Assembly: GCA_963509715.1 (NCBI GenBank) | Contig: CAUPCB010000002.1 | Location: 1 to 64,000, forward strand | DNA: 64,000 nt | From: JABCPE02 sp963509715 | GTDB taxonomy: Bacteria; Bacteroidota; Bacteroidia; Flavobacteriales; Weeksellaceae | Direction of reading: 5' to 3' | Part shown: one piece after another, positions 15,754 through 24,604 of the stretch | Position numbering within the stretch: the stretch's first letter is position 1 | Layout of the letters: the number at the start of each line of letters is the position of its first letter | The notes under the pieces: model-generated | What the model saw: the letters and a program-made list of their open reading frames with translations, nothing else | Database searches by the model: none | What the model was told of the DNA's origin: nothing | Made by a program: the position numbers and the translations under genes

Positions 15754-16271
15754 CGTTTAACAAAAAATTTAATCCAGATAATCCAAAGAAAAACCACACC
15801 TCCATAGATAATGGCAGGAAAGGCGTAATCATGAGCAATCTTAAAATGCTCTGGTGAAAGCTCCATATAGACAATGTTAATGAGAGCAATTCTCGTAACA
15901 TTCACTACATAAAGGAAAACCAGTCCCAAAGCGGCGAACCAAAAAGTCTGAACTCCTCTATAAAAAGTAAAAATAAAGGCAAGATACAGAATCATGATGG
16001 AAACGGCATTACAGCCCTCAATCATCGTGGTAGCCCATATGTTATTGATATAGAAATATAAACCACTCTTTTCGGTGGATTCTATCAGCTGGGTATTGTA
16101 GCCCATTTTATTCATGCAGAAAGTAGACTGCTCTGCTATAACTCTGGTCAAAGGGTCTGCGGCGGCATCGGAGTATAGATTTAGATAAAACTGATAAAGT
16201 AAAATCAATCCCAGATAAGTCGCCAAAAACCTTAATAACAGGATAAGAATAGGCTTTAGGTCATCAAACAT
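15750..16271 (-). CDS. xrtF: Exosortase family protein XrtF
   Basis: Exosortases are polytopic membrane cysteine proteases/transpeptidases that process C-terminally anchored proteins and act alongside polysaccharide export. The 173-residue product (start ATG at 16271, not the TTG at 16289, which lies in the promoter) has the expected catalytic set: Cys in MIEGCNAVS, Arg in NVTRIALIN and His in KIAHDYAF. It is followed by its partner gene. No PEP-CTERM-like substrate is encoded in this window. Confidence 0.9.
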   Translation of the reverse strand: MFDDLKPILILLLRFLATYLGLILLYQFYLNLYSDAAADPLTRVIAEQSTFCMNKMGYNTQLIESTEKSGLYFYINNIWATTMIEGCNAVSIMILYLAFIFTFYRGVQTFWFAALGLVFLYVVNVTRIALINIVYMELSPEHFKIAHDYAFPAIIYGGVVFLWIIWIKFFVKR

Positions 16272-16286
16272 TATGATAATTTTGGG

Positions 16287-16294
16287 CAAAAGTA
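16287..16294 (-). promoter_or_regulatory. -7 element of the xrtF promoter
   Basis: Minus-strand TACTTTTG, 15 bp before the start codon at 16271. The leader would be very short. Confidence 0.6.
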
Positions 16295-16328
16295 AACAAA
16301 AAAACAGGAAAAATTTAATGAAAAACCA

Positions 16329-16336
16329 TATATTTG
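16329..16336 (+). promoter_or_regulatory. -7 element for the PASTA-rluD unit
   Basis: TATATTTG followed by C, 28 bp before the start codon at 16365. Confidence 0.6.
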
Positions 16337-16364
16337 CTTTTACAATTTAATTGACACTAAAAAT

Positions 16365-17393
16365 ATGTTTAAATCATTTCTTCACTGGAAAGTTTGGGTA
16401 AATATTTTAATTACCCTAGGGATATTTTTTGGTTTGGTTTGGGGGACATTCAGATGGCTGGACACCCACACTAACCATGGAAAAGAAGTTCCTGTTCCGA
16501 ATGTGGTAAATATGTCTGTCCAAGAGGCCGTAAAAGAATTAGAAAACATGGGGCTGGATGTGGAAGTGGATAGTTTTAAATACGACCCTAAATATAAGCC
16601 TTTTCAGGTGTTACAAATTTATCCTGCTGCAGGTTCTCGTGTGAAAGAGGGCAGGACTGTTATCTTGAGAATCAATCCAAAAACTTGGGCAAAAGTGGAA
16701 GTTCCTAATCTTTTAGAAAAATATAAAGGATTGGCATTTAGTAGGTTAGAGCTTGTAGGACTAAAAGTAGGTGACACTATCTATGAGCCAAGTATCCAGA
16801 AAGATGCCGTTCTGAAAATGATATATAAAGGGCAGGAACTAAAACCAGGAACTCTCCTACCGAAGTTTTCTGTAATAGATTTGATTATCGGTTCTGGGCC
16901 GCTTAGGGATATTGCCGTTCCAAATGTAGTAGGACTTACGGTGAAAGAAGCCCGTGAAGTCATTATGGCTAATAATTTTGAGTTTGGTATTGCGGAATAC
17001 GAAAGCGGAGTAAAAGATGAAAATGATATAGTCTACTACCAAGATCCTGCTATAGGTAGCCTTAGAGACCAAGGGATGCAGATAGATGTCTGGGCAAGTA
17101 AGAAAACGCCTGCTGAAATGGTAGATAAAGCAAGAGAACTGGATAAAATATATGGACTTCCGAAGGATGAACCAAGTGAACCAGCGAAGGAAACCAGACA
17201 GGCTAACACACCGATGGAGTATCCTTCTTCAACGAAACAAAACATAAAGGTAGAGTCTCCTCCTGCTGCTAAACCAGCTGAAACGAAAAAGCCTGAGGAG
17301 AAAAAAGATACTAAAAAAACAGAGGAAAAACCTAAAGAAAACACTACTAAACCAGCTGAAAAACCAAAACCGAAAAAAGTAGTAGTAGAATAA
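16365..17393 (+). CDS. PASTA-domain membrane protein
   Basis: A 342-residue protein with one N-terminal membrane span (about 10-30) and three extracytoplasmic PASTA domains at roughly 43-107, 111-180 and 183-247 (VPNVVNMSVQEAVKEL, VPNLLEKYKG, VPNVVGLTVKEAREVI). A low-complexity Pro/Lys/Glu/Thr tail fills 250-342. PASTA domains usually bind muropeptides or penicillin-binding protein partners, but here there is no kinase or PBP domain attached. The gene ends 1 bp before rluD, a conserved pairing in this group. Confidence 0.92.
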   Translation: MFKSFLHWKVWVNILITLGIFFGLVWGTFRWLDTHTNHGKEVPVPNVVNMSVQEAVKELENMGLDVEVDSFKYDPKYKPFQVLQIYPAAGSRVKEGRTVILRINPKTWAKVEVPNLLEKYKGLAFSRLELVGLKVGDTIYEPSIQKDAVLKMIYKGQELKPGTLLPKFSVIDLIIGSGPLRDIAVPNVVGLTVKEAREVIMANNFEFGIAEYESGVKDENDIVYYQDPAIGSLRDQGMQIDVWASKKTPAEMVDKARELDKIYGLPKDEPSEPAKETRQANTPMEYPSSTKQNIKVESPPAAKPAETKKPEEKKDTKKTEEKPKENTTKPAEKPKPKKVVVE

Positions 17394-17394
17394 G

Positions 17395-18450
17395 ATGATA
17401 GAAGAAAATGAAGATTTTATAGAAGATGAGGTTCTCAATGAATCTCTGGAGGAAGGGAGTGATCTGTATGAGCATCTCAACATAGTTGTAGATAAAAATC
17501 AGGAACCTCTCAGGATAGACAAATTTTTGTTGATTTTTAGACAAAATTCCTCCCGAAATAAAATTTCTCAGACTTGCCGTGCTGGTAATGTGGTTGTCAA
17601 TGGAGTTCCTGTAAAACAGAACTATAGAGTAAAACCTAACGACCAGATTTCGGTTCTTCTCGCTCATCCTCCTCGTGAAAATGTTATCATTCCTCAGGAT
17701 ATTCCTATCAATATTGTCTATGAAGATGATGATGTATTGGTAGTGGATAAGGAAGCAGGAATGGTTGTCCACCCTGGTTTTGGAAACTGGGATAAAACAC
17801 TAGTCAATGCTGTGGCTTATCATTTTGAGAAAAATGGCTTGAAAACGGATTTAGACCGTGTGGGGCTAGTTCATAGGATTGATAAAGATACATCAGGACT
17901 CCTTGTCATTGCTAAAAATGAATATGCGATGAGTTTTCTTGCGAAACAGTTTTTTGAACGAAAAACCAAACGGCTCTATTGGGCTTTTGTTTGGGGGAAT
18001 TTAGAAAATGATGAGGGAACTATCCGCGGACACATAGGACGCCACGAAAAAAATAGAATGCAGATGGCAGTTTATGAAGATGGAAGTGTCGGCAAACACG
18101 CAGTGACTCATTATAAAGTTTTAGAGCGTTTCCGATATATGACTTGGGTAGAATGTAAACTGGAAACAGGACGAACCCACCAGATAAGAGCTCATTTCCG
18201 CCACATAGGGCACACTCTTTTCAATGATGAAAGATATGAGGGACATATTCCTCTAAGGGGACAAAATCTGCCGAAATACAAGCAGTTTATCCAAAATATT
18301 TTTGAAATATTACCAAGACATGCTCTGCATGCTCATACACTTGGGTTTATCCACCCGACCACCAAAAAGGAAATGTATTTTGAGAGTCCAATGCCAAAGG
18401 ATATGCAGGAGGCTGTTGATAAATGGAGAAATTATTTAGCTTTGAATTAG
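17395..18450 (+). CDS. rluD: RluA-family pseudouridine synthase with S4 domain (RluD type)
   Basis: Converts specific uridines of 23S rRNA to pseudouridine. The 351-residue product has an acidic N-terminal extension (1-35), an S4 RNA-binding domain (about 38-100, LRIDKFLLIFRQNSSRNKI) and the synthase domain with HRIDKDTSGLL, whose first Asp (D163) is catalytic, and ETGRTHQIRAH. The S4 domain and size point to the RluD type. It starts 1 bp after the PASTA gene. Confidence 0.9.
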   Translation: MIEENEDFIEDEVLNESLEEGSDLYEHLNIVVDKNQEPLRIDKFLLIFRQNSSRNKISQTCRAGNVVVNGVPVKQNYRVKPNDQISVLLAHPPRENVIIPQDIPINIVYEDDDVLVVDKEAGMVVHPGFGNWDKTLVNAVAYHFEKNGLKTDLDRVGLVHRIDKDTSGLLVIAKNEYAMSFLAKQFFERKTKRLYWAFVWGNLENDEGTIRGHIGRHEKNRMQMAVYEDGSVGKHAVTHYKVLERFRYMTWVECKLETGRTHQIRAHFRHIGHTLFNDERYEGHIPLRGQNLPKYKQFIQNIFEILPRHALHAHTLGFIHPTTKKEMYFESPMPKDMQEAVDKWRNYLALN

Positions 18451-18479
18451 AAATAAAATATTTAATTCCTAAAAAAATA

Positions 18480-18512
18480 AAAGAGAGAGAGATTTTTGGT
18501 CTCTCTCTTTTT
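18480..18512. terminator. Bidirectional terminator
   Basis: AAAGAGAGAGA / TCTCTCTCTTT with a 9-nt loop, between convergent rluD and the PEP synthase gene. Confidence 0.88.
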
Positions 18513-18515
18513 GAT

Positions 18516-21245
18516 TTATGCTTTTTGTCCATTTACAAATACTTCGCCTTCTGCGGTATAAACAGTGATATTTTGTTTCCCATCAGGTGTTTCTCCAGTT
18601 ACTCCCAACAGAGCAGGAATCAGGGCATCAGGCGTTACAGAGAACTCATCTATTCCAGCATCTACCAGCCATTTTGCAAACTCTGGATTGGTAGAAGGAA
18701 GGTTACCACAGAGACCTAAATGAAACTCTGGTTTCGTAGTATTTCTTTCTTGGATGAGGTTTTCTATTCTAGATTGTAGATGTTGTATGTGCCAAGGCAG
18801 AATATCTCCTCCAGAGCGGTCTAGCCCAAATTCTAGCTGTAGAAGGTCATTAGACCCTATCTGACCGCTATCAGACACTTTGAAAAACTCTGTTGCGCGA
18901 GAAATATTCACAGGAAGCTCGAACATCATTTGAAGAGGAATATTGATACCGCTTTCTTTTACTAATCTAGCAACTTCTTTCATTTCATCAGGCGTTCTCA
19001 CAAAAGGAACTTCTATGTGGATATTGGTATATCCCATATCATTTATCACATACGCCAAAGCTTTTAGGTCTATGGCAAGAAATGCTTTTTGGTACGCACC
19101 TAAATATTTTCCTGCACCTCTGTCTCCCAGCATTGGGTTTTCTTCCACTGGCTCATATGCTCTACCACCTAATAAATCTGCGTGTTCATTGGTCTTAAAG
19201 TCAGGAAGACGAACGACCATAGGCTCATTGATATCATCAGTATAGTATGGAGAAACGATTCCAGCGATTTCCCTTGCGAGAGCTTTTACATACCATTCCA
19301 CAGGAGAAAGTTCGCCAGATTCAGTTCGGATAAATTCAGCTACGCTTTCGGCTGTTTTTACAGCTTCTTCTTTTGTTATTCTTCCCTGACCTACCAGCTG
19401 CAAGAAGTCACTCTCCAAAGTAGAATAATTCATCACCGCCATAGGATGCACTCTAAGTTTTGCTGCCAGCATTTCCCAGCGAACAAGTCCAGAGCCTCTA
19501 CCAATATTAAGAGAAGGGAAATAAGAGCGCATACATACAGACCTTGCTGTACTCGCATCGGATACTATCAGACGGATAGGGATAGGAGAAGGTTTTAGCC
19601 CTTCTAGCTGAGTTTCTGTTACAGAATACTGGTGGCGACCTTCATAGAATGCAGGAGTATCTCCCACGCCATAGTAAGTGATTAGGCTGCCGTCTTTTAG
19701 GAATTCAGGCGCGCCCTTTACGGATACAGCACACGGCAGGCCATGTTCTTTACACCAGATAGGAGTGTGGTCGTTTTTCCCTCCACGAGTAGTGATGCAG
19801 GCTACGGTCTGCTCCATAGAAGGCTCCATCCAAGGGTAAGTCATCGCAGTTACGAGGATTACGCCTACTTTGTTGCCGTATTTATCTGTGATTTGTTTTT
19901 TCTTTTCGTTAAATTTTTTTTCAAAATCTCTTTTGAACTCAGCTCCTTCACCAAAGAGTGAGATTACAACTCCGTGCGTGATACTTGGAATCCCTGCATT
20001 AATCCCTTTTGATTTTAGAAGAAGCGCTTTTTCTAGAGTAGCGTTTTCTTGTCCATCTTCATTCAGTCCATCGAGAGTGAATTTTCTATGCACAGGCTCG
20101 TGTTTCAGAGTGGTAATTGCTCTCTGCTGAGTGATGATGATGGTATTTGTCTTGAAGTTAATAGCCGCCTCCAAATCACTTTCCACACTTTCTGCATCCA
20201 GCTCTCTGAATAAGTCACCGAGAAGCATTCCTATCGTAGATAGAGTAGAAGCAGTCTCATCAGACATACATTTTTTTGCGGAGTTTTCAGGAGTGTTTTT
20301 ATGCCATTCTCCATCGAAATATTCTTGTTTTTCTCCGAGTTTAAAGTCTATTAGACCATCTTTTTTTAGTCTCAAAGGTCTTTTTGCAAAAATCCAAGAG
20401 TCGCTGGAAACTCTACCAGAAACCACAGCCTCGCCAAGTCCGTAAGTAAAGTTAATTTCCACAAAACCAGGGTGGTTGCTCTGTGTATCAGCCGTGAAAA
20501 TAGTTCCTGCCACATCTATGCTCGGCTGCATATCCTGCACCATTACAGCAAATGAAAGAGAGGCTAAATCCTCACCGAAAGCGTGTGGAGCAGAAAACTG
20601 ATAATGCAGTGCACCACGATTAAAACGAGAAACGAAACATGCTTTGATAGCATTGAGAACTTCCTCAAAACCAAACTGGCGCAGTTTAGTAGAATATTTT
20701 CCACTTCCACTGAACTCTCCTCCATCCTCGGAAGGCGCTGTAGAGCGGACTGCTCTAGGGACATTAGGATTTTTTTTGTCCAGCCATTCGAAAGCGACAC
20801 GCACCGCCTCTACAAATTCCGTAGAAAAGTCTACTTTTCTGATGAGGTCTTGGCAGTTTTTTTCCGCAGTGGAAAAACTCTCGTTATTTTGTAAATCTAA
20901 TATATTTCTATCTAAAAATTTTCTCAACTCAGGAAGAAGAGGAGCGATGAACAACTGATATGCATAATCTGTTACCGCGAACTGATTTTCAGCAATTACA
21001 TGAAGAGGTTGATTTTTCAAAGAATTGATAATTTCCTGTGCTTTTGGAGACATGTGGCTGTCTAGTCCATTCAGTTTTCGGAAAATATCGGCTTGTTTTG
21101 CGGATTTCCCACCAACCCAGTCTTTATTCAAAATACCAGCGTTATAGGTAGATACTATCCAAGGTTTTTCAGCAGTTCCTCCTGCCCATAGTAGATTTCC
21201 CTCGCTGTCAAATTCACAAGCAGCATACATTTGTTCTTTGTTCAT
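18516..21245 (-). CDS. ppsA: Phosphoenolpyruvate synthase-like enzyme
   Basis: PEP synthases make PEP from pyruvate and ATP for gluconeogenesis. The 909-residue product has the three-part layout: N-terminal ATP-grasp domain (about 30-380, with VRSTAPSEDGGEFSGSGKY and ITQQRA), a central swivelling domain with the putative phosphohistidine H493 in GGKNDH, and a C-terminal TIM-barrel PEP/pyruvate domain with ENPMLGDRGA, GSNDLLQLEFGLDR and the catalytic C846 in GLCGN. It is about 110 residues longer than E. coli PpsA and its phosphohistidine motif differs from the usual GGRTCHA form, so it belongs to a divergent subfamily; substrate is inferred. Single gene, divergent from hemW. Confidence 0.85.
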   Translation of the reverse strand: MNKEQMYAACEFDSEGNLLWAGGTAEKPWIVSTYNAGILNKDWVGGKSAKQADIFRKLNGLDSHMSPKAQEIINSLKNQPLHVIAENQFAVTDYAYQLFIAPLLPELRKFLDRNILDLQNNESFSTAEKNCQDLIRKVDFSTEFVEAVRVAFEWLDKKNPNVPRAVRSTAPSEDGGEFSGSGKYSTKLRQFGFEEVLNAIKACFVSRFNRGALHYQFSAPHAFGEDLASLSFAVMVQDMQPSIDVAGTIFTADTQSNHPGFVEINFTYGLGEAVVSGRVSSDSWIFAKRPLRLKKDGLIDFKLGEKQEYFDGEWHKNTPENSAKKCMSDETASTLSTIGMLLGDLFRELDAESVESDLEAAINFKTNTIIITQQRAITTLKHEPVHRKFTLDGLNEDGQENATLEKALLLKSKGINAGIPSITHGVVISLFGEGAEFKRDFEKKFNEKKKQITDKYGNKVGVILVTAMTYPWMEPSMEQTVACITTRGGKNDHTPIWCKEHGLPCAVSVKGAPEFLKDGSLITYYGVGDTPAFYEGRHQYSVTETQLEGLKPSPIPIRLIVSDASTARSVCMRSYFPSLNIGRGSGLVRWEMLAAKLRVHPMAVMNYSTLESDFLQLVGQGRITKEEAVKTAESVAEFIRTESGELSPVEWYVKALAREIAGIVSPYYTDDINEPMVVRLPDFKTNEHADLLGGRAYEPVEENPMLGDRGAGKYLGAYQKAFLAIDLKALAYVINDMGYTNIHIEVPFVRTPDEMKEVARLVKESGINIPLQMMFELPVNISRATEFFKVSDSGQIGSNDLLQLEFGLDRSGGDILPWHIQHLQSRIENLIQERNTTKPEFHLGLCGNLPSTNPEFAKWLVDAGIDEFSVTPDALIPALLGVTGETPDGKQNITVYTAEGEVFVNGQKA

Positions 21246-21307
21246 TTTTAGATAAATTTAGGTTAAATTATGATTTAATTCATTTATTACGAGAAAGTTA
21301 TATATCT

Positions 21308-21315
21308 CAAATTTA
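21308..21315 (-). promoter_or_regulatory. -7 element for the PEP synthase-like gene
   Basis: Minus-strand TAAATTTG (CAAATTTA on the plus strand), giving a leader of about 55 nt. Confidence 0.6.
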
Positions 21316-21362
21316 CGCTAAAAAAAGCAGATAAAACTATTTTTTTATTGCAAATAAAGGCG

Positions 21363-21370
21363 TACCTTTG
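21363..21370 (+). promoter_or_regulatory. -7 element for hemW
   Basis: TACCTTTG (TAnnTTTG), 49 bp before the hemW start. A terminator-like hairpin lies between this promoter and the gene. Confidence 0.5.
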
Positions 21371-21394
21371 AGGTTCGCTTTTATGAAATGTATT

Positions 21395-21416
21395 CTCCCA
21401 TTGTGGGAGTTTTTTC
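21395..21416 (+). terminator. Terminator-like hairpin directly before hemW
   Basis: CTCCCA-TTG-TGGGAG followed by six Ts, ending 4-10 nt before the hemW ATG. No gene ends upstream on this strand, so it would act inside the hemW leader, as an attenuator or a block to the ribosome site. Confidence 0.55.
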
Positions 21417-21419
21417 TTT

Positions 21420-22544
21420 ATGCTTTATATTCATATTCCTTTTTGCAAGCAGAAGTGCAGCTATTGTAATTTTCATTTTTCTACTTCTTTGAAATTGAAA
21501 AATGAGATGCTTTTCGCCATTAAAAACGAATTATCATTAAGAAATAATGACCTGAGGGATAAGACCTTAGAAACCTTATATTTCGGAGGAGGGACACCAT
21601 CTATTTTGGAAGCAGATGAAATTAAAATGCTGATGGATGAAATCCTGAAATATTTTGATTTTTCGAAGGATATAGAAATTACCTTGGAGGCAAATCCAGA
21701 TGATTTAGGCCAAAAATTTTTGAAGGGAATTGCAGAAATTGGGATTAATCGGCTTTCCATAGGAATACAGAGTTTCCATGATGAAGATCTGAAGCTGATG
21801 AATCGTGCACACAATTCTTCACAAGCAGAATCTTCAGTGAAAAGAGCGCAAGATGCAGGAATTCAGAATATTAGTATTGATTTAATCTATGGAGCACCTT
21901 CATCTAATTTTGAGATTTGGAAACAGAATTTGGATAAAGCCATAGAACTGGAAGTTCCACATATATCTTCTTATGCGCTGACCATAGAGCCAAGAACAGC
22001 CCTTGAAAACTGGATAACCAAAGGAAAAATAAGCCCTCCGAAAGAAAACACACAAAACGAGGAATTCTACTACATGGTAGATTTTTTGAAAAATAATGGC
22101 TTTGACCATTACGAAATATCAAATTTTGGGAAGCCTTATTTTTATTCCAAACACAATACTTCTTATTGGAAATATAAGCCTTATTTAGGAATTGGTCCTT
22201 CGGCACATTCTTACGACGGAGAACAGATTCGAGCATGGAACATTGCTAACAATTCGTTATACATCAAAGATCTTTTGCAAGGGAGACTACCAATAGAAAA
22301 AGAAATATTATCAGAAAAAGATAGATATAATGAAATGCTGATGATAGGACTTCGCACGAGCTGGGGCGTAGATTTAGCAAAAATAAAAAACGATTTTTCA
22401 GATGAAATTATCCAAAAATTCAATGAAGATATTCAGCCGAAAATAGAACAGGGAATTCTCCTTATAGAAAATAATCATCTTAAAATTCCTGAGAAACATT
22501 GGTTCTTTGCAGATGGAATAGCATCAGATTTGTTTTTGATATGA
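21420..22544 (+). CDS. hemW: Radical SAM haem chaperone HemW (HemN-like)
   Basis: HemW-type radical SAM protein, a haem-binding chaperone formerly called oxygen-independent coproporphyrinogen oxidase. The 374-residue product begins MLYIHIPFCKQKCSYCNF, with the CxxxCxYC cluster motif, then LYFGGGTPS, IGIQSF and SIDLIYGAP. True HemN has a longer N-terminal part, which is missing here. The nearest ATG starts upstream are out of frame, so 21420 is the start. It lies directly behind a U-tailed hairpin and is otherwise a single gene. Confidence 0.93.
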   Translation: MLYIHIPFCKQKCSYCNFHFSTSLKLKNEMLFAIKNELSLRNNDLRDKTLETLYFGGGTPSILEADEIKMLMDEILKYFDFSKDIEITLEANPDDLGQKFLKGIAEIGINRLSIGIQSFHDEDLKLMNRAHNSSQAESSVKRAQDAGIQNISIDLIYGAPSSNFEIWKQNLDKAIELEVPHISSYALTIEPRTALENWITKGKISPPKENTQNEEFYYMVDFLKNNGFDHYEISNFGKPYFYSKHNTSYWKYKPYLGIGPSAHSYDGEQIRAWNIANNSLYIKDLLQGRLPIEKEILSEKDRYNEMLMIGLRTSWGVDLAKIKNDFSDEIIQKFNEDIQPKIEQGILLIENNHLKIPEKHWFFADGIASDLFLI

Positions 22545-22564
22545 TTTTAGAATATTCTCAAAAT

Positions 22565-22594
22565 AAAAAGACTCCCAAATTTGGGAGTCTTTAT
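22565..22594. terminator. Bidirectional terminator
   Basis: A perfect palindrome, AAAGACTCCCAAA / TTTGGGAGTCTTT (22567-22592), between convergent hemW and the MFS gene. Confidence 0.88.
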
Positions 22595-22610
22595 TTATGA
22601 TTAAACTTAA

Positions 22611-24047
22611 TTATTTTTTAAGTTCATCTGGTCCTAAGATGTAATCATCAATAACATCTTCTTGTCTGAATTTAGGTTTTTTAACCAAGAAAGCAAGAAC
22701 TAATGAAATTGCGATCAATCCGATAGCTGCGTGGTAAGCGAAGAAATAAGATTCTTGAGGGTTACCAGCTTCTAGAGCTAACTTTTTAGAGTAAGCAGCG
22801 ATTTGTGGACCAATGATTAGAGATGCTCCCCAACCTGTATACACTACACCATAGTTAGCACCGTAAGCCTTAAGACCGAAGTAGTCAGCTACGATAGATG
22901 GAGTTGTACTCATTACAGAACCATAAACCACACAAGTAAGGATAACTCCTAACACGATAGCTACTGGAGAAGTATATGTGTGGAAGAAGAACATGTTAAT
23001 CGCTTGGATAGTGTGGATTACATAGTATACATTCTTTCTACCGATGATGTCAGAAATCATACCTCCTAATGATCTACCAGTTGCGTTAGAGATAGATGTT
23101 ACAGGTACCATCACCCCAAGTAGAGATGTTGCAAGTTCAAAGTTTTCAGGTGTAATTAATCCTGATTCTACTCCAGAAGTTAATCCAGACTGTACTCTCA
23201 TGATGTCAGAAGAGTTAGAGATTACCATCGCACCAGCAGAACAATATAAAGCATAGATAGAGAACAATGCCCAAGCTTGCCAAGTTTTAGCCATAGCTGC
23301 AGTTCCGATAGAAGCAGTTTTCTTAGCATTTTCTTTTACTGGCTTGTTTTCTTGTCCTTCTGGTTCAGGAATTTCATATCCTGCAGGAGGGTTCACTACA
23401 TTCAATGCAGCTGGGATACCCATAGCAAGGATAGCACATCCTAAAATTCTAAGAGTGTTTTCTAATGAGAATCTAGGGAAGCTGTCAAAAGTCCAAACGA
23501 AAGCCTGACCTTTCAAGAATAAAGTTTCTAGTGGACCTAACCAAAGAGCTCCAAGACCAAATCCTGCTACTACAAGACCGTTGATCATCCCTTTTTTAGA
23601 TGGGTGGAACCATTTCATCGCAGCAGCACGAGGACATGCATATACGAATCCGATACCATTACCTACGATCATAGCGAATACGAAAGTAAATAGGTAAGGG
23701 TGGTTAGTCAAGAAACTACAAAGAATAGCTCCTAAACCTGTCATCAATACCCCGATAAGGATAACTTTAGTAGGACCGATTTTGTCCTGCCAAGCTCCAG
23801 CGAATACAACGATAAACGCTGAAGTAAACCCTCCAATACCATATGGTAAAGCAAGGTGAGATTGTTCCCATGCAGAGTACATTCTTTCTGCAGCCTGAAC
23901 GTTTTTGTCCTGAATACCCTCTAGGTTAGTGTACTCAAGAGCATCCTTCAAGTTACTCCATGTGTATAGAATCCCAACAGAGAAGTTGGAGATAATACCA
24001 GCGATGAGTACCCTTGTGGCTTTCTTTTTTGCTGTTTGTAAATCCAT
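22611..24047 (-). CDS. OFA-type MFS transporter
   Basis: A 478-residue polytopic transporter of the oxalate/formate antiporter branch of the major facilitator superfamily. Twelve hydrophobic spans can be placed; VGILYTWSNLKDAL in span 1, GNGIGFVYACPRAAAMKWF after span 4 and SDIIGRKNVYYVIH after span 8 are typical. A hydrophilic loop of about 45 residues (around 215-260) separates the two halves. Members move oxalate, formate, lactate or other monocarboxylates; the substrate here is not determinable. Codon use is of the highly expressed type. It is divergent from a porin-like gene, hinting that the pair may handle a common solute. Confidence 0.85.
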   Translation of the reverse strand: MDLQTAKKKATRVLIAGIISNFSVGILYTWSNLKDALEYTNLEGIQDKNVQAAERMYSAWEQSHLALPYGIGGFTSAFIVVFAGAWQDKIGPTKVILIGVLMTGLGAILCSFLTNHPYLFTFVFAMIVGNGIGFVYACPRAAAMKWFHPSKKGMINGLVVAGFGLGALWLGPLETLFLKGQAFVWTFDSFPRFSLENTLRILGCAILAMGIPAALNVVNPPAGYEIPEPEGQENKPVKENAKKTASIGTAAMAKTWQAWALFSIYALYCSAGAMVISNSSDIMRVQSGLTSGVESGLITPENFELATSLLGVMVPVTSISNATGRSLGGMISDIIGRKNVYYVIHTIQAINMFFFHTYTSPVAIVLGVILTCVVYGSVMSTTPSIVADYFGLKAYGANYGVVYTGWGASLIIGPQIAAYSKKLALEAGNPQESYFFAYHAAIGLIAISLVLAFLVKKPKFRQEDVIDDYILGPDELKK

Positions 24048-24225
24048 TGTGTATAATTATTTAAATGTTATTTTTAAAGTTTATAATTATTTTGAGATGA
24101 TTTGATTTGTTCAATCGGGGTGCAATTTAATACTATTTTTTGAATTGGCACTATTTTTTGTTAATAAAAATATAAAATTCACCATTACCCATCATCATAC
24201 CTATCTTTACCATTACAAATTTACT

Positions 24226-24255
24226 AAACCTTTTTGAAAATCGGGGGCAAAAATA
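24226..24255 (-). promoter_or_regulatory. Two candidate -7 elements for the MFS gene
   Basis: Minus-strand TAAATTTG (24226-24233) and TATTTTTG (24248-24255). Either gives a leader of 170-200 nt before the MFS start. Within the 557-bp gap 24048-24604 I see these, the porin promoter, a weak inverted repeat AAGGT-5-ACCTT (24445-24459) and otherwise AT-rich sequence with no ORF. Confidence 0.4.
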
Positions 24256-24543
24256 AAATAATAAATCCTTATTTAAAAGATGATATAAATCATACTTTGT
24301 TTTTCTGGCTTCCTAAAAGCATGATTTTTTGGTGATTAAGGAGAAGTTTGAAAAGCATAATTGAGCGTCTGATTTTATAAAATGTTAAAAAATCATAAAT
24401 AAATATACAAATTAAGCATTATAGGATAAAAAGCTAATTTTGACAAGGTTATATACCTTAATATATATCTGTATAAAAGGATAAAAAACAGGAAATATGA
24501 TAAATATTAGTTTTTTTGTTAAAAAAAATATAAAATAATGTTA

Positions 24544-24551
24544 TATCTTTG
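24544..24551 (+). promoter_or_regulatory. -7 element for the porin-like gene
   Basis: TATCTTTG followed by CAGTG; a TTG at 24516-24518 is 25 bases upstream, slightly farther than usual. Predicted leader about 45 nt. Confidence 0.6.
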
Positions 24552-24604
24552 CAGTGTGAAATAATATCACGAAAGAAAATCTTTAAATTATAATAATTAC
24601 AATT

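Noticed and set aside
15750..16289. TTG start of xrtF at 16289
   Set aside because: The TTG overlaps the -7 element TACTTTTG; ATG 16271 is the sensible start.
17036..17344. Minus-strand ORF in the PASTA gene
   Set aside because: Antisense to the Pro/Lys-rich tail, no start signals or recognisable domain.
24048..24604. Hidden small gene or sRNA in the large intergenic gap
   Set aside because: No ORF with start signals and no terminator-ended structure was visible; it looks like promoter DNA only.
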